DNA of 64,000 nucleotides, from positions 248,001 to 312,000 of the forward strand of contig NZ_KQ948429.1 of the NCBI RefSeq assembly GCF_001514065.1. Reading direction: 5' to 3'. Shown piece by piece: positions 25,846 to 34,185 of the stretch. The notes below the pieces were generated by a model. The model saw only the letters and a list, made by a program, of their open reading frames with translations, did no database searches and was not told the DNA's origin. The translations under genes were made by a program, and so were the position numbers. Numbering within the stretch: the first letter of the stretch is position 1; each line of letters starts with the position of its first letter. The stretch comes from Streptomyces antibioticus. GTDB taxonomy: Bacteria; Actinomycetota; Actinomycetes; Streptomycetales; Streptomycetaceae.

Positions 25846-27021
25846 ATGGACGCCGGCTTCACCGCCGAGCAGGACGAGATCCGCCGCACCCTGCGCGAAC
25901 TGCTCCACAAGAGGTGCGGTCCGGAGGAGCTGCGGGCCGCCGTCGACACCCCCGCAGGACACGACCCGGCCCTGTGGACCGCCCTCGCCGAACAGCTCGG
26001 CCTGCCCGGACTGGCCCTCCCGGAGGCGTACGGCGGTGTCGGCTGCTCCGCCACCGAACTCGCCCTCGCGGCGGAGGAGACGGGACGGGTGCTGGCGCCC
26101 TCCCCGCTGCTCGCCACCGCCGTCCTCGTCGCCCCGCTGGTCCTGGCCCTCGGCACCGACGCCCAGCGCGCCGGCCTGCTGCCCCGGATCGCGTCCGGCG
26201 CCCTCACCGCCGCCCTCGCGGCCCCCGCCGCAGGCCTCGCCCTCACCGGCGACAACCGCGGGGACTGGGCCGGCGGCGGCCGTGCCGGGGGCGTGCAGGC
26301 GCGGCGGGCGGCGGCGGGGTGGACGCTGTACGGGGAGGTCGGGCCGGTGCCGGACGGGCACAGCGCGCGGCTCCTGCTGGTCGCCGCGCACACCGGCGGG
26401 TTCGCCCGCTCCCGGACGCTGCTCTTCCTCGTCGCCGGGGACGCCGACGGGGTCGTCCGCAGCCGGCACACCGCTCTCGACGCGACCCGGCCGCTGGGCC
26501 ACCTCCAGCTGAGGCATGCGGAGGCCGAGTTGCTGGGCGGCGACGGGGGTACTGATGTCCCGGACGCCCTCGCCCGCACCGGCGACAGCGCCGCCGCGAC
26601 CCTCGCCTGCGAGGCGGTCGGGGCCGCCGACCGGGTGCTGGAGCGGACCGTCGAGTACGTCAAGCAGCGCGAGCAGTTCGGGCGGGCGATCGGGTCCTTC
26701 CAGGCGGTCAAGCACCGGCTGGCCGACGTGTACGTCCAGGTGCAGGCGGCACGGTCGGCCGCGTACTACGCGGCCTGGGCCACCGCGCAGGGCGAACGTG
26801 TCGGAGGGCTCGCCCTCGCGCAGGGACTGGAGGCGCTCAGAAGCTCCGCCGGGGAGGCGATCCAGCTGCACGGCGGCATCGGGTTCACCTGGGAGCACGA
26901 CGTCCAGCTGTACTTCAAGCGGGCCGCCGGCGACGAGCTGCTGTTCGGGCCGGTGCACCGGCTGCGGGCCCACGCGGCCGATGCGGCGTCCCTGTTCACC
27001 GCGACGGAGGTGCCGGTGTGA
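25846..27021 (+). CDS. Acyl-CoA dehydrogenase (short-C type)
   Basis: 391 aa from ATG 25846 behind AGGGAAGGGG; the in-frame ATG at 25765 lies upstream of the promoter and is rejected. It starts FTAEQDEIRRTLRELL and shows LPEAYGGVGCSATELALAAEETGRVLAPSPL. The REQFGRAIGSFQAVKHRLAD helix and LHGGIGFTWEHDVQLYFKRA are at the C-terminus. The mid-domain PDAGSD-type signature is degenerate, as in non-catalytic or partner FadE subunits. The stop overlaps the next gene's GTG. Confidence 0.88.
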   Translation: MDAGFTAEQDEIRRTLRELLHKRCGPEELRAAVDTPAGHDPALWTALAEQLGLPGLALPEAYGGVGCSATELALAAEETGRVLAPSPLLATAVLVAPLVLALGTDAQRAGLLPRIASGALTAALAAPAAGLALTGDNRGDWAGGGRAGGVQARRAAAGWTLYGEVGPVPDGHSARLLLVAAHTGGFARSRTLLFLVAGDADGVVRSRHTALDATRPLGHLQLRHAEAELLGGDGGTDVPDALARTGDSAAATLACEAVGAADRVLERTVEYVKQREQFGRAIGSFQAVKHRLADVYVQVQAARSAAYYAAWATAQGERVGGLALAQGLEALRSSAGEAIQLHGGIGFTWEHDVQLYFKRAAGDELLFGPVHRLRAHAADAASLFTATEVPV

Positions 27022-27488
27022 TCGGTGAGAAGACGGTGCAGCGCATTTCGTCCACGCGGGGCTTCGCCAAGGTCGCCCCGCATGTCATCCCGGCCCTCGA
27101 CCGGGCCGTGCACCGGCTGACCCGGGGGAAGGTCATCCTCAGCGCCCAGATGCTGCCGGGTGTCATCCTCACCTCGACGGGCGCCCGCAGCGGACAGGCC
27201 CGCCGCTCACCGCTCGCCTGCATGCCGGAGTCGGACGGCACCTGGATCCTGATCGGCTCCAACTTCGGCCGCCCCGGGCATCCCGCCTGGACCGCCAACC
27301 TCCTCGCCCACCCCGACGCCGAGATCAGCTGGAAGGGCACCGACATCCCCGTCACCGCCCATCTGCTGACCGGGGAGGAGCGGGCGGCCGTATGGAAGCG
27401 GCTGCTGGTCTTCTGGCCGCCGTACGCGACGTACCAGGCACGGGTGGAGCGGGAGATCCGGGTCTTCCGGCTGCTGCGGCGGGAATAG
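27018..27488 (+). CDS. Deazaflavin (F420)-dependent nitroreductase/DDN-family protein
   Basis: 156 aa from GTG 27018, overlapping the ACAD stop. ILTSTGARSGQARRSPLACMPESDG and NFGRPGHPAWTANLLAHPDAEISW are hallmark segments of the DUF385/DDN family, which binds F420 and reduces enones or quinones in actinobacteria. The link to an ACAD suggests reduction or oxidation of a ring intermediate using F420H2. Confidence 0.88.
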   Translation: MIGEKTVQRISSTRGFAKVAPHVIPALDRAVHRLTRGKVILSAQMLPGVILTSTGARSGQARRSPLACMPESDGTWILIGSNFGRPGHPAWTANLLAHPDAEISWKGTDIPVTAHLLTGEERAAVWKRLLVFWPPYATYQARVEREIRVFRLLRRE

Positions 27489-27493
27489 CGCGA

Positions 27494-27527
27494 CAGGCGG
27501 CCGCCCACCTGGGTGGACAGCCGCCTG
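27494..27527. terminator. Terminator hairpin between DDN-like and TetR genes
   Basis: Arms CAGGCGGC (27494-27501) and GCCGCCTG (27520-27527), an 8-bp perfect stem with an internal CCACCTGGGTGG stem in the loop. It lies 6 nt after the DDN-like stop and downstream of the converging tetR gene. Confidence 0.75.
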
Positions 27528-27563
27528 CCAGACAGGACTTGGGGTCCGGTAAAGGAACGTCGG

Positions 27564-28211
27564 TTATTTGGTCGGCTTCTTGCCCGTCACGCCCAGGTAG
27601 ACCAACAGCGCCAGGTTCGGCTTCAGTTCGGCCTGCTTGACGCCCCAGGTCTGAAAGCCCTTCTGGTGCGAGGCGACCGCCGCGAGCATCGCGACCAGCG
27701 AACCGGCGACCGCCGCCGGGTTCACGTCCTTGTCGACCTTGCCCTTGGACTGCAACTCGGCCACCGAATCGGCCAGGGAGTTGTTCACCGAGTTCAGGAT
27801 CTTCATGCGGAGCTTGTAGAACCGCTTGTCGCCCTCGGCGGCACCGAGATCGACGACCCTGAGGATGGCGTCGTTCTTGCGCCAGAACTCCAGGAACCCG
27901 TCGACGAGTTCCTGCGCGGTCGTCCAGCCGGCCTTGCCGACCCACGACCGGCCCTCCAGCAGAGCGGTCAACTGCCCGCCCTCGGTGGCCATTTGCTCGG
28001 CGATCTCCAGGACGGCACCTTCGACGTCCGGGAAGTACTGGTAGAAGGTGGCGGGCGAAGTACCCGCCTTCCGGGCGACATCGATGACTTTGACGTCCCG
28101 GTAAGGGGAGGAGCTGAGCATCTCGCTGAGGCAGTCGAGCAGCTTCTGCCGGGTCGCCTGCCCACGCCGGCCGGCCACGCGGCCGTCGACGGTACGCACT
28201 TGTCCTGTCAT
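27564..28211 (-). CDS. TetR-family regulator, candidate repressor of the catabolic palindrome regulon
   Basis: 215 aa. The N-terminal DNA-binding domain covers residues about 20-70, with the helix-turn-helix VIDVARKAGTSPATFYQYFPD. The rest is a helical ligand domain. It is the only TetR gene in the window, and TetR dimers bind 15-bp palindromes like the 13 found here. Its own promoter carries a degenerate copy across the start codon. No ribosome site precedes ATG 28211, and the -10-like TAAGCT lies about 7 nt upstream, so the mRNA is probably leaderless. The likely ligand is an acyl-CoA. It neighbours kbpA/afsK. Confidence 0.88.
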   Translation of the reverse strand: MTGQVRTVDGRVAGRRGQATRQKLLDCLSEMLSSSPYRDVKVIDVARKAGTSPATFYQYFPDVEGAVLEIAEQMATEGGQLTALLEGRSWVGKAGWTTAQELVDGFLEFWRKNDAILRVVDLGAAEGDKRFYKLRMKILNSVNNSLADSVAELQSKGKVDKDVNPAAVAGSLVAMLAAVASHQKGFQTWGVKQAELKPNLALLVYLGVTGKKPTK

Positions 28212-28223
28212 GCCGTCAGCTTA
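28205..28223 (-). promoter_or_regulatory. tetR promoter with degenerate autoregulatory operator
   Basis: On the minus strand the sequence TAAGCTGACGGCATGACAG carries a -10-like TAAGCT merged with a perfect left half site, CTGACG, and a degenerate right half. It overlaps the ATG at 28211. The layout matches the regulon promoters at 17040 and 34145, which supports autoregulation. Confidence 0.5.
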
Positions 28224-28334
28224 CCGAGGGGTGATCGGAGCGCGATTCGGCCGACTGCAAATGGGGTGCACGGGCTTCCCGAGGTGGGTGTGCCTGGTCC
28301 TGCGGGGTGCGTGCGACGCCGTTAGTTTGGCGGT

Positions 28335-29063
28335 ATGGCCGAAAACAGGGCATACGGCGAGGGCGTCCCCTGCTGGGTGGACGCGCAGCTTCCCGACGTC
28401 GAGGCGGGCAAGCGGTTCTACGGTGAGCTCTTCGGGTGGAGCTTCGAGGAGCAGCGGTACGGCGGGGCCGTCTGGGCCCTCCGGGACGGCGAGCCGGTCG
28501 CCGCGCTCACCCGCAAGACGGACGGGCGGATGCCCACCGTGTGGACGGTGTACTTCGCCACCCCCGACATCGAGGGCCTGGCCGACCGGGTCTGGGCGGC
28601 CGGCGGCCAGGTCGTCACCGCCCCCATGCCGGTCGGCGACCTGGGCGCCTCCGCCCTGGTCACCGACCCGGACGGCGCCGTCTTCGGCCTGTGGGAGCCG
28701 GACACCCACCCGGGCTTCGGCGCCCGGCACGAGGCCGGCACCTTCGCGTGGGCCGAGCTGTACGCCCGGGACACGGAGGCCGCCAACACCTTCTACGGCG
28801 GGCTCTTCCACGACGCCCTGTTCGGTCCTGACGCCGTCCCCGACTTCGGCCGCGCCCCCGTCTCCGACGTCTTCCCGGCCGAGATGCCGCCGCACTTCCT
28901 CGTCCATTTCGGGGTCGAGGACTGCGAGGCCGCGCTCGGGGCGGTGCAGCGGCTCGGGGGGCGGGTGCAGGCGCCACCCTTCGAGACGTCCTACGGAAAG
29001 GCCGCCGTCGTCACCGACAATCAGGGGGCGTCGTTCGCCGTACTGGAGCGGCCACAGCCGTGA
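28335..29063 (+). CDS. kbpA: VOC (glyoxalase-fold) protein, probable KbpA, inhibitor of AfsK
   Basis: 242 aa with two tandem vicinal-oxygen-chelate domains (residues about 5-120 and 125-240). Repeated segments are YGELFGWSFEE and YGGLFHDALFG, and VTDPDGAVFGLWEPD and VTDNQGASFAVLERP. In Streptomyces coelicolor the AfsK-binding protein KbpA, of about 250 aa, is encoded next to afsK and inhibits AfsK autophosphorylation. Position and size fit; the symbol rests on that gene order and not on an alignment. It has its own start 123 nt from the divergent tetR gene. Confidence 0.65.
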   Translation: MAENRAYGEGVPCWVDAQLPDVEAGKRFYGELFGWSFEEQRYGGAVWALRDGEPVAALTRKTDGRMPTVWTVYFATPDIEGLADRVWAAGGQVVTAPMPVGDLGASALVTDPDGAVFGLWEPDTHPGFGARHEAGTFAWAELYARDTEAANTFYGGLFHDALFGPDAVPDFGRAPVSDVFPAEMPPHFLVHFGVEDCEAALGAVQRLGGRVQAPPFETSYGKAAVVTDNQGASFAVLERPQP

Positions 29064-29232
29064 TTCCGGGTGTTTTGGTGTGAGACATCCCGTTTTGCGG
29101 CCGGGTTCGCAACCTGCGCCTCGGCCAGGAAGAATCGGGGTGCGTGCCGCCATGGCGGTGCGGTGGTGAGACGCTGCACGGGGTCGCGTACATAAGGATG
29201 TGACGTGGCCCGTACGGGGAGGTGGCAGGCAA

Positions 29233-31584
29233 GTGGTGGATCAGCTGACGCAGCACGATCCGCGGCGGATCGGGCCGTTCGAGGTGCTGGGACGGCTGGG
29301 CGCCGGCGGCATGGGGCTGGTCTATCTCGCGCGCTCGGCGTCCGGCCGGCGCGTGGCGATCAAGACGGTCCGGACGGAGCTCGCCGAGGACCAGCTGTTC
29401 CGCGTCCGCTTCACGCGCGAGGTCGAGGCGGCCCGGGCCGTCTCCGGCTTCTACACGGCGGCCGTGGTCGACGCCGACCCGCGCGCCGCCGTGCCGTGGC
29501 TGGCCACCGCGTACGTTCCCGCGCCCTCCCTCGAGGAGATAGTGAACGAGTGCGGGCCGATGCCGGCCCAGGCGGTGCGCTGGCTCGCGGCGGGCGTCGC
29601 GGAGGCGCTCCAGTCGATCCACGGCGCCGGCCTGGTCCACCGTGACCTCAAGCCCTCCAACGTCCTCGTCGTCGAGGACGGCCCCCGGGTGATCGACTTC
29701 GGCATCGCCTCCGGCGTGTCGAACACGCGTTTGACGATGACCAACGTCGCCGTCGGCACCCCCGCCTACATGTCACCCGAGCAGGCCAAGGACTCCCGCT
29801 CCGTCACCGGCGCGAGCGACGTCTTCTCGCTCGGCTCCATGCTGGTCTTCGCCGCCACCGGCCACCCGCCCTTCCACGGCGCCAACCCGGTCGAGACGGT
29901 CTTCATGCTGCTGCGCGAGGGCCCGGACCTCGAAGGCCTCCCGGACGAGCTGCGCCCGCTCATCGAGTCCTGCATGCAGATGGAGGCCACCGGCCGCCCC
30001 AACCCGGCCGACCTCCAGGCCCAGCTGGCCCCCCATCTCTTCGGCTCCGGCTCCGACGACAGCGGCACCGCGTCGGCCTGGCTGCCCGAGCGGGCGGTGA
30101 GCCTGATCGAGGCCCGCCGCAACGGCCGCCCGGCCGTGAAGCCGGGCCAGGGCGGACGCAGCGGCGGGGGCCGGCCGGCCCCCGTGCCCCCGCCGCCCTC
30201 GCACGACCCGGTCGTCCCGGCCCGCGTCCCCGTCGGCGCCCCCGACACCGGCCCGGTGCGCCTCGCGGGCGTCCAGGTGCCCATCGGCCCGGGCCCGCGC
30301 GTCGCCGACGCCCGCGCCGCCGCCGTGAAGGCGCCGCCGCCCGAGGCGGGCCTGGTCGCCAGCTGGTCCAAGCCGCGCCCCGGCGTCAACGGCACGGACG
30401 GGGCCGTAGGCCCTGCCGTACCCGCCCCGCCGCCCCTGGCCCCCGAGACGGCCTCCGGCTGGCGCCCCTGGCGTTTCCGCATGTCCAACGACGTGTGGGG
30501 CACCCCCTCCGTCGCCGGCGACCTCGTCTACGTCACCTCCTTCGAGGTGCACGCCCTCGACGTGGCGACCGGCCGGCGCAGCTTCAAGACGCGGGACGTC
30601 GCCTGGTCGATGGCGGTCGCGGACGGCCGTATCCACGCCTCCGACGGCCCCACCCTGTTCGCGCTGGAGGCCCGCGAGGGCGGTGACCTGTGGCGGTTCC
30701 AGACCGACGCCTGGGTGTACGCGCTCAAGGCCGACCGGGGCACGGTCGTCACCGGCACCCGGGGCGGCGGCGTACAGGCCTGGGAGGCCGCCAACGGCCA
30801 GAAACTCTGGGAGATCACCGGCGCCCAGACCGACTTCGAGTCCCCCGAGGCGGGCCCCGCCCTCCACGAGGGCACCGTGTACGTCTGGCAGGACGCCCGG
30901 CTGCGTGCCCTGGACGCCCGCACCGGCGACGAGCGCTGGTCGTACCCGATCGGCGACGCGGCCTCCTGCGGCGGGGTGCCGGTCCGGGTCACACAGGCGC
31001 CGGACGGCTATGTGTACGTCTCCGCCGGCACCAGGGTCCTCGCGCTGGACGTGGCGAGCGGCCGGGTGAAGTGGCACTTCGAGGCGCCGGCGGTGTTCCT
31101 GTGCCCGCCCACCTTCGTGCCGGGCCCCGCGGTCACCGGCGGCGGGGTCTATCTGGCCGACTACCTCGGCACGGTGTACGCCCTCGACGCCGCCGACGGC
31201 CGCGACCGCTGGCGCATCGCCACCGAGGCGCGGTCCTCCATCGAGCCGGTGCTGGTGGCCGCCGGTCACGTCCACGTGGGCAGCGGCAAGGGCCTGTACA
31301 CGCTGGACGCGGTGACCGGTACGCCCAAGTGGCGCTTCCAGGCGGGCGGCGACATCGTGGGCGCCCCCGCGGTCGCCGAGGGCCGGATCCACTTCGGCTC
31401 CACCGACCACCTGCTCTACACCCTGAAGGCCGACGACGGCCGGCTGCGCTGGAAGCTGGCGACCGGCGGCGAGATCACCGGTGCCCCGGTGGTCAAGGAC
31501 GGCGTCGTGTACGCGTGCAGCAAGGACCGCTGTGTGTACGCGCTGGACGCCGAGAAGGGCACGGGAACGGCCAGGACCGCGTAG
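29233..31584 (+). CDS. afsK: Serine/threonine protein kinase AfsK with PQQ-type beta-propeller
   Basis: 783 aa from GTG 29233 (GGGGAGG 10 nt upstream). Kinase domain about 16-275: GAGGMG loop at 23-28, VAIK lysine, HRDLKPSN at 136-143, DFG at 155-157, so it should be active. A Pro/Ala linker (about 290-410) joins a C-terminal domain of repeated PQQ-like blades (GGDLWRFQTD, GDERWSYPIG, GTPKWRFQAG and others). No membrane helix is evident. The layout and N-terminus VVDQLTQHDPRRIGPFEVLG match AfsK. AfsK phosphorylates AfsR, which drives afsS and antibiotic production in S. coelicolor; afsR and afsS lie 4-8 kb downstream. Confidence 0.93.
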   Translation: MVDQLTQHDPRRIGPFEVLGRLGAGGMGLVYLARSASGRRVAIKTVRTELAEDQLFRVRFTREVEAARAVSGFYTAAVVDADPRAAVPWLATAYVPAPSLEEIVNECGPMPAQAVRWLAAGVAEALQSIHGAGLVHRDLKPSNVLVVEDGPRVIDFGIASGVSNTRLTMTNVAVGTPAYMSPEQAKDSRSVTGASDVFSLGSMLVFAATGHPPFHGANPVETVFMLLREGPDLEGLPDELRPLIESCMQMEATGRPNPADLQAQLAPHLFGSGSDDSGTASAWLPERAVSLIEARRNGRPAVKPGQGGRSGGGRPAPVPPPPSHDPVVPARVPVGAPDTGPVRLAGVQVPIGPGPRVADARAAAVKAPPPEAGLVASWSKPRPGVNGTDGAVGPAVPAPPPLAPETASGWRPWRFRMSNDVWGTPSVAGDLVYVTSFEVHALDVATGRRSFKTRDVAWSMAVADGRIHASDGPTLFALEAREGGDLWRFQTDAWVYALKADRGTVVTGTRGGGVQAWEAANGQKLWEITGAQTDFESPEAGPALHEGTVYVWQDARLRALDARTGDERWSYPIGDAASCGGVPVRVTQAPDGYVYVSAGTRVLALDVASGRVKWHFEAPAVFLCPPTFVPGPAVTGGGVYLADYLGTVYALDAADGRDRWRIATEARSSIEPVLVAAGHVHVGSGKGLYTLDAVTGTPKWRFQAGGDIVGAPAVAEGRIHFGSTDHLLYTLKADDGRLRWKLATGGEITGAPVVKDGVVYACSKDRCVYALDAEKGTGTARTA

Positions 31585-31712
31585 TCGGCTCCGGGACGGC
31601 CGTCGTACCGAGCGCTTGGAAGGGGTTCCGGACGGCGGCCGTCGACTCGGCGAGAGCGGTGGGGCAAGCGTCCTCCGCGCTCTCACCCCCGACGCTACGC
31701 CCGGCGCGGGAG

Positions 31713-31733
31713 GGCCGCCATGCGACGGCGGCC
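31713..31733. terminator. Possible terminator between convergent afsK and hydratase genes
   Basis: GGCCGCC (31713-31719) and GGCGGCC (31727-31733) form a 7-bp stem with a 7-nt loop, 14 nt beyond the minus-strand hydratase stop. The rest of the 160-nt gap has GC-rich imperfect repeats and no gene. Confidence 0.45.
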
Positions 31734-31746
31734 GTCCCCGGCCTGG

Positions 31747-32517
31747 TCAGCGCGTCCTGAATCCCGGTCGGCGGGCCGAGAACAGCTCCGTCTGCCGCTC
31801 GTCCGGCAGGTTGCCCAGTGCGATCAGGTGCGGCGCCTGCGCGAACCCGGCCGCGAGGGCCGCCTCCCGTGCCGCCCACAGGGCCCGCACGGTGCCCTGG
31901 ACCCCGGCGGCCGGCTGCGCGGCGATGACGGCGGCGCGTGCCACGGCGGCCTCCAACTCCTCGCCCGGCTCGGTGAGTTCGGAGACCAGCCCGATCTCGT
32001 ACGCCCGTCGCGCGGACATCCGCTCCGCCGTCCCCATCAGCATCATCCGGGCGACCTCCCCGTACGGCATCCGCTGCGCCATGAGCACCGACTCGTAGGC
32101 GCTGACCATGCCGTAGGTGGTGTGCGGGTCGAAGAAGGTGGCGTCCGGACCGGCCACGACGAACTCGCTCTCGCCGAGGAGATAGAAGGCACCCCCGCAG
32201 GCCATGCCCCGCACCGCGGCGACGACGGGCTTCCAGAGGTCGTTGGACTTGGGTCCGACGCGCAGGAGCGGATCATCGGCCATGTAGGGGGAGTTCGGCT
32301 GCGGCACCTCGGCGTCCCGGTCAATCCCGGTGCAGAAGGCACGCTCGCCGCTGCCGGTGAGGACGACGGCCCGCACCGAGTCGTCGAACCGCAACGCCCG
32401 CCACGCGTCGATGAGTTGGTCTCTCATCTCCAGGTCGATGGCGTTGAGGCGGTGCGGCCGGTCGAGGGTGACGACGGCGACGCCGGTGTCCTTGTCGGCG
32501 CTGACCCGAAGACTCAT
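31747..32517 (-). CDS. Enoyl-CoA hydratase/isomerase
   Basis: 256 aa from ATG 32517, overlapping the upstream DUF35 stop (ATGA). Oxyanion-hole segments are ERAFCTGIDRD and GMACGGAFYLLGESEFVVA. The active-site region, HTTYGMVSAYESVLMAQRMPYGE, departs from crotonase, as in many actinobacterial EchA proteins of unknown substrate. It is the last gene of the thiolase-DUF35-hydratase operon between afsK and afsS. Confidence 0.9.
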   Translation of the reverse strand: MSLRVSADKDTGVAVVTLDRPHRLNAIDLEMRDQLIDAWRALRFDDSVRAVVLTGSGERAFCTGIDRDAEVPQPNSPYMADDPLLRVGPKSNDLWKPVVAAVRGMACGGAFYLLGESEFVVAGPDATFFDPHTTYGMVSAYESVLMAQRMPYGEVARMMLMGTAERMSARRAYEIGLVSELTEPGEELEAAVARAAVIAAQPAAGVQGTVRALWAAREAALAAGFAQAPHLIALGNLPDERQTELFSARRPGFRTR

Positions 32518-32933
32518 GACCGCTCCGGCACCCACTGCGGCAGCCCGCTCGCCGGGTCGGCCACGAACCGCACCCGGGCGCCGATGCGGATGCGTTCCGC
32601 GGGCAGCGAGTCGATCGGCGCCCCGGGCCCGGTGACGAGGTTCCCGACCAGCCGGATGTGCGGCGCCTCGACGAGTTCGACGACGATCACGTTGTACGGC
32701 GCCCGCTCGGCGTAGTCCGGCAGCAGCGGCGGATGGGGGACGACGTACGACCAGACGCGGCCGTGCCCCGAGACGGGCCGCCACTCGATGCCGAAGGACC
32801 GGCAGTGGGGGCAGCAGGGCCGGGGCGGGAAGCGGAGTTCGCCGCAGTCGGCGCAGGCCTGGACACGGAGTTCGCCCTGGGCGGCGTACCGCCAGAAGGG
32901 GGCGCCCTCGGGGTCGATGACGGGGGAGAGCAC
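32514..32933 (-). CDS. DUF35 OB-fold/zinc-ribbon protein, partner of the Ltp2-like protein
   Basis: 139 aa. The zinc ribbon CADCGELRFPPRPCCPHC covers residues about 27-44, followed by an OB-fold containing GHGRVWSYVVPHPPLLPDY. The thiolase-fold gene ends 2 nt before it begins, the arrangement of the ltp2-chsH2-type aldolase complex. In that system the DUF35 chain closes the substrate site of the aldolase. Confidence 0.9.
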   Translation of the reverse strand: MLSPVIDPEGAPFWRYAAQGELRVQACADCGELRFPPRPCCPHCRSFGIEWRPVSGHGRVWSYVVPHPPLLPDYAERAPYNVIVVELVEAPHIRLVGNLVTGPGAPIDSLPAERIRIGARVRFVADPASGLPQWVPERS

Positions 32934-32935
32934 GG

Positions 32936-34090
32936 TCAGCTCCTGTTCGTCAGCAGCAGTGCCGAGGTGGGGACGCCCTCACCGGCGGTGACCAGGCAGG
33001 TGGCGGCACCGGGCACCTGGGCGGTGCTGCTGCCTCTGAGCTGCTTCACCCCTTCGTTGATGAGGTTGAAACCGTGGACGTAGGCCTCGCTGAGCCCGCC
33101 GCCCCCGGTGTTGATCGGCAGCCGCCCCCCGCTCTCCAGCGCCCCCTGCTCGGTGAAGGCGCCGCCCTCCCCGCGCCCGCAGAACCCGTATCCCTCCAGG
33201 GAGAGCGGGATGAGGGCGGTGAAGGCGTCGTAGATCTGGGCGACGTCGACGTCCTCGGGGGTGAAGTCGGCGTGTTTCCACAGGTGGCGGGCGGTCGCCC
33301 AGGACGGTCCGGTGAGGGGGTCGTCGTTCCAGTAGTTGACCATGCCGTGGTGCTGGGCGGGCAGTCCCTGGGCGGCGGAGTGGACGTACACGGGCGGCCG
33401 GCGGCAGTCCCGTGCCCGCTCCCTGCTGACCACGACACAGGCCAACGCCCCGTCCGTCTCCAGGCAGTTGTCGAAGAGGCAGAGGGGCTCGCTGATCCAG
33501 CGCGAGGTCATGTACATCTCGCGGGTGAGCGGGCGGTCGTACATGACGGCGGCCGGGTTCTGGTTGGCGCGGTTCCGGCAGGCGAGGGCGACGTTGAACA
33601 GGTGGTCCCGGGTCGCGCCGTACTCGTGCATGTACCGGCGCGTCAGCATGGCGATCTCGTCGACGGGCCGGAGCAGCCCGTAGGGCCGGGTCCACTGGGC
33701 GGGCGTGGGGAGTTGGGCGACGGTGTTGCGCCACGGCCGGGGTCCGCTGCCCCGCTTCCGCGACCGCCAGGCGACGCCGACGGTGGCCTGTCCGGCGGCG
33801 ATGGCGGTGGCGAGGTGGGCGACGGTGGCGCACGACCCGCCACCCCCGTACCCGACCCGGCTGAAGAAGGTGAGATCCCCGAACCCCACCGCCTTGGCGA
33901 GTTCCACCTCGTCCGTCTCCTCCATGGTGAAGGAGGCGAGGGCGTCGACCTCGCCGGGGTCGATCCCGGCGTCGTCGAGAGCGGCGACGACGGCACGGCA
34001 GGCGAGGGTGCGTTCGTCCTCCGCGAGCTGCTTGGCGAAGGCGGTCTGTCCTATCCCGACGATCGCGGTGGCGTCCTTGATCCCGGCCAT
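32936..34090 (-). CDS. SCP-x/Ltp2-like thiolase-fold protein (putative retro-aldolase)
   Basis: 384 aa from ATG 34090 with GGAGGT 8 nt upstream. Blocks: IVGIGQTAFAKQL, GYGGGGSCATVAHLATAIAAG, QIYDAFTALIPLSLEGYGFCGRGEGG and PINTGGGGLSEAYVHG. The only Cys in the second block is offset from the usual nucleophile position, and Tyr residues are rich near the active site, as in Ltp2. Directly followed by its DUF35 partner. It probably cleaves a tertiary-alcohol acyl-CoA by retro-aldol reaction; this is inferred from Ltp2/ChsH2. Confidence 0.87.
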   Translation of the reverse strand: MAGIKDATAIVGIGQTAFAKQLAEDERTLACRAVVAALDDAGIDPGEVDALASFTMEETDEVELAKAVGFGDLTFFSRVGYGGGGSCATVAHLATAIAAGQATVGVAWRSRKRGSGPRPWRNTVAQLPTPAQWTRPYGLLRPVDEIAMLTRRYMHEYGATRDHLFNVALACRNRANQNPAAVMYDRPLTREMYMTSRWISEPLCLFDNCLETDGALACVVVSRERARDCRRPPVYVHSAAQGLPAQHHGMVNYWNDDPLTGPSWATARHLWKHADFTPEDVDVAQIYDAFTALIPLSLEGYGFCGRGEGGAFTEQGALESGGRLPINTGGGGLSEAYVHGFNLINEGVKQLRGSSTAQVPGAATCLVTAGEGVPTSALLLTNRS

Positions 34091-34121
34091 GCGCACCCAC
34101 CTCCACACTGCTGAAGGGCTG

Positions 34122-34163
34122 CTGACAGGCCGTCAGGGTACAGCTAATCTGACGGGTAGTCAG
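34122..34163. promoter_or_regulatory. Paired operators around a promoter, Ltp2-like/FadD3-like divergent region
   Basis: Operators at 34122-34136 (CTGACAGGCCGTCAG) and 34149-34163 (CTGACGGGTAGTCAG), 27 bp apart. CTGACA at 34122-34127 as -35 and TAATCT at 34145-34150 as -10 have exactly 17 bp between them, so one operator covers the -35 and the other the -10/start region of the plus-strand gene. Confidence 0.85.
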
Positions 34164-34185
34164 CTCCGGGGTTGGGAGGCGTGCT

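Noticed and set aside
29147-29158. CCGCCATGGCGG palindrome upstream of afsK as an operator
   Set aside because: It is a single copy, GC-rich and chance-likely, with no second site elsewhere in the window.
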